A stretch of 5,600 bases of DNA, taken from contig DQGU01000188.1 of assembly GCA_003524565.1 (NCBI GenBank), forward strand, positions 517-6,116, read 5' to 3'. Shown here in pieces: positions 4,997-5,600 of this stretch; within the stretch, counting starts at the first letter, position 1; each line of letters starts with the position of its first letter. Source of the stretch: Rhodospirillaceae bacterium (GTDB taxonomy: Bacteria; Pseudomonadota; Alphaproteobacteria; Micavibrionales; UBA2020). The notes below the pieces were generated by a model. The model was not told where the DNA came from, made no database searches, and worked only from the letters and a program-made list of their open reading frames with translations. A program made the translations under genes and the position numbers.

Positions 4997-5600
4997 ATGC
5001 CACGCGAACACGAAATCGCCACGGCCGAATTTATCGAAGCCGCCAGCAAGGCCGACCTTGCGGGGCTGAAGGCCGCCTATGCCAAGGGCGTCGCCGTCAA
5101 CCGCTCCGACAAAATGGGCAATACGGCGCTGATTTGGGGCGGGGCGCGCGGCAGTATCCCTGTGCTTTCCTTTCTGTTTGCCCATGGCGCCGAAACCCAC
5201 GCGGAAAATGCGGCGGGCAACAACGCGCTGATGCAGGCGATCGCCGCGCATCACGAAGAAGCTGCTGCCTTTTGTCTCAAACACGCCTTTAATATGGCCG
5301 CGGTCAATAACGATGGCGAAACGGCTTTCGCGATGGCGGCGGGGCGCAGCCTGACATCGCTGTTCGATGACATGATCTCGCAGGGCGCCGATATCAACCA
5401 TCCGGACGCCAAGGGCCGCACGCCGCTGATGATTGCCGCCGCGGCAGGTGCCGAACGTACGCTGGCTGATTTGCTGGCGCGAAATGGCATTCAACTTGAA
5501 AAGCGCGACGACGAAGGCCATACGGCCCTGATGCTCGCGTGTCTGGGCGGTTATCGCGGTGCGGCGGTTTTACTGTTGAAAGAGATCGGAAGAGAACACG
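4997..5600 (+). CDS. Ankyrin-repeat protein, 3' end missing
   Basis: About 195 genuine residues of a protein made of ankyrin repeats, helix-turn-helix units that bind other proteins. Units of about 33 residues are visible: a capping unit at about 8-39 (EFIEAASKADLAGLKAAYAKG), GNTALIWGGARG at 41, GNNALMQAIAAHH at 74, GETAFAMAAG at 107, GRTPLMIAAAAG at 140 and GHTALMLACLGG at 174. Unit 4 ends with the classical QGADINHPDAKG. There is no signal peptide or membrane segment, so the protein is probably cytoplasmic. The ATG at 4997 follows AAAGG (4981-4985) by 11 bases and lies behind a good promoter. The gene is divergent from the phage block, so it may be host or cargo. From base 5583 the sequence is adapter-like and residues 196-201 (EIGREH) do not fit the repeat, so the true end is unknown. 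The partner is unknown. Confidence 0.88.
   Translation, partial: MPREHEIATAEFIEAASKADLAGLKAAYAKGVAVNRSDKMGNTALIWGGARGSIPVLSFLFAHGAETHAENAAGNNALMQAIAAHHEEAAAFCLKHAFNMAAVNNDGETAFAMAAGRSLTSLFDDMISQGADINHPDAKGRTPLMIAAAAGAERTLADLLARNGIQLEKRDDEGHTALMLACLGGYRGAAVLLLKEIGREH
5583..5600 (+). other. Probable Illumina TruSeq adapter remnant
   Basis: The final 18 bases begin with AGATCGGAAGAG, the shared start of Illumina TruSeq adapters. They continue with AACACG where the read-1 adapter has CACACG, giving 17 of 18 matches. The ankyrin repeat pattern breaks down at the same point. This is most likely untrimmed adapter at a contig end, not genomic DNA. Confidence 0.82.

Noticed and set aside
4988..5521. 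177-residue minus-strand frame opposite the ankyrin gene
   Set aside because: The plus strand has clear ankyrin repeats with promoter and ribosome binding site; the opposite frame is its mirror.

Overview
The window is GC-rich and carries two divergent blocks. The minus strand holds a run of phage-type virion genes from about 4551 down to the left edge. The plus strand holds an ankyrin-repeat gene running off the right edge. The portal, tail-chaperone and fibre families are of the kinds common in alphaproteobacterial prophages and gene transfer agents (GTAs). GC-biased third positions fit that group, so an alphaproteobacterium, chromosomal or prophage, is the best guess. This is an inference from protein character, not a taxonomic assignment.

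Minus-strand block, in order of transcription: a small basic protein with a terminase-small-subunit-like C-terminus (4551-4264); a large terminase with ATPase and RNase H-like nuclease motifs (4255-2807); an HK97-type portal (2757-1546); a GTA gp10-like tail assembly chaperone overlapping the portal by ATGA (1549-1181); and a tail-fibre-like protein whose end lies outside the window (1176-1). Spacings of 8, 49, -4 and 4 bases suggest one operon. The first two would recognise and pump DNA, the portal would be the channel, and the last two belong to tail building. Missing between portal and chaperone are the prohead protease, major capsid protein, head-tail adaptors and major tail protein. The tape measure expected after the chaperone is also missing. 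This is either a strongly reduced prophage/GTA or an unusually compact module.

The fibre gene has two notable features. Six repeats of exactly 66 nt (22 residues) each carry one HxH motif. Inside the conserved N-terminal domain, the reading frame changes by -1 at a run of eight T's, a U UUU UUU slippery heptamer followed by a short GC-rich hairpin. It could be programmed frameshifting, transcriptional slippage, a real mutation or a base-call error.

Between the blocks (4552-4996) I see no convincing gene. There is a strong bidirectional rho-independent terminator, a second weaker hairpin, AT-rich dyads and a good sigma70-like promoter pointing at the ankyrin gene. The last 18 bases match the Illumina TruSeq adapter start at 17 of 18 positions. 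The right edge is therefore probably a contig end with residual adapter, and the ankyrin gene's true sequence probably stops near 5582.
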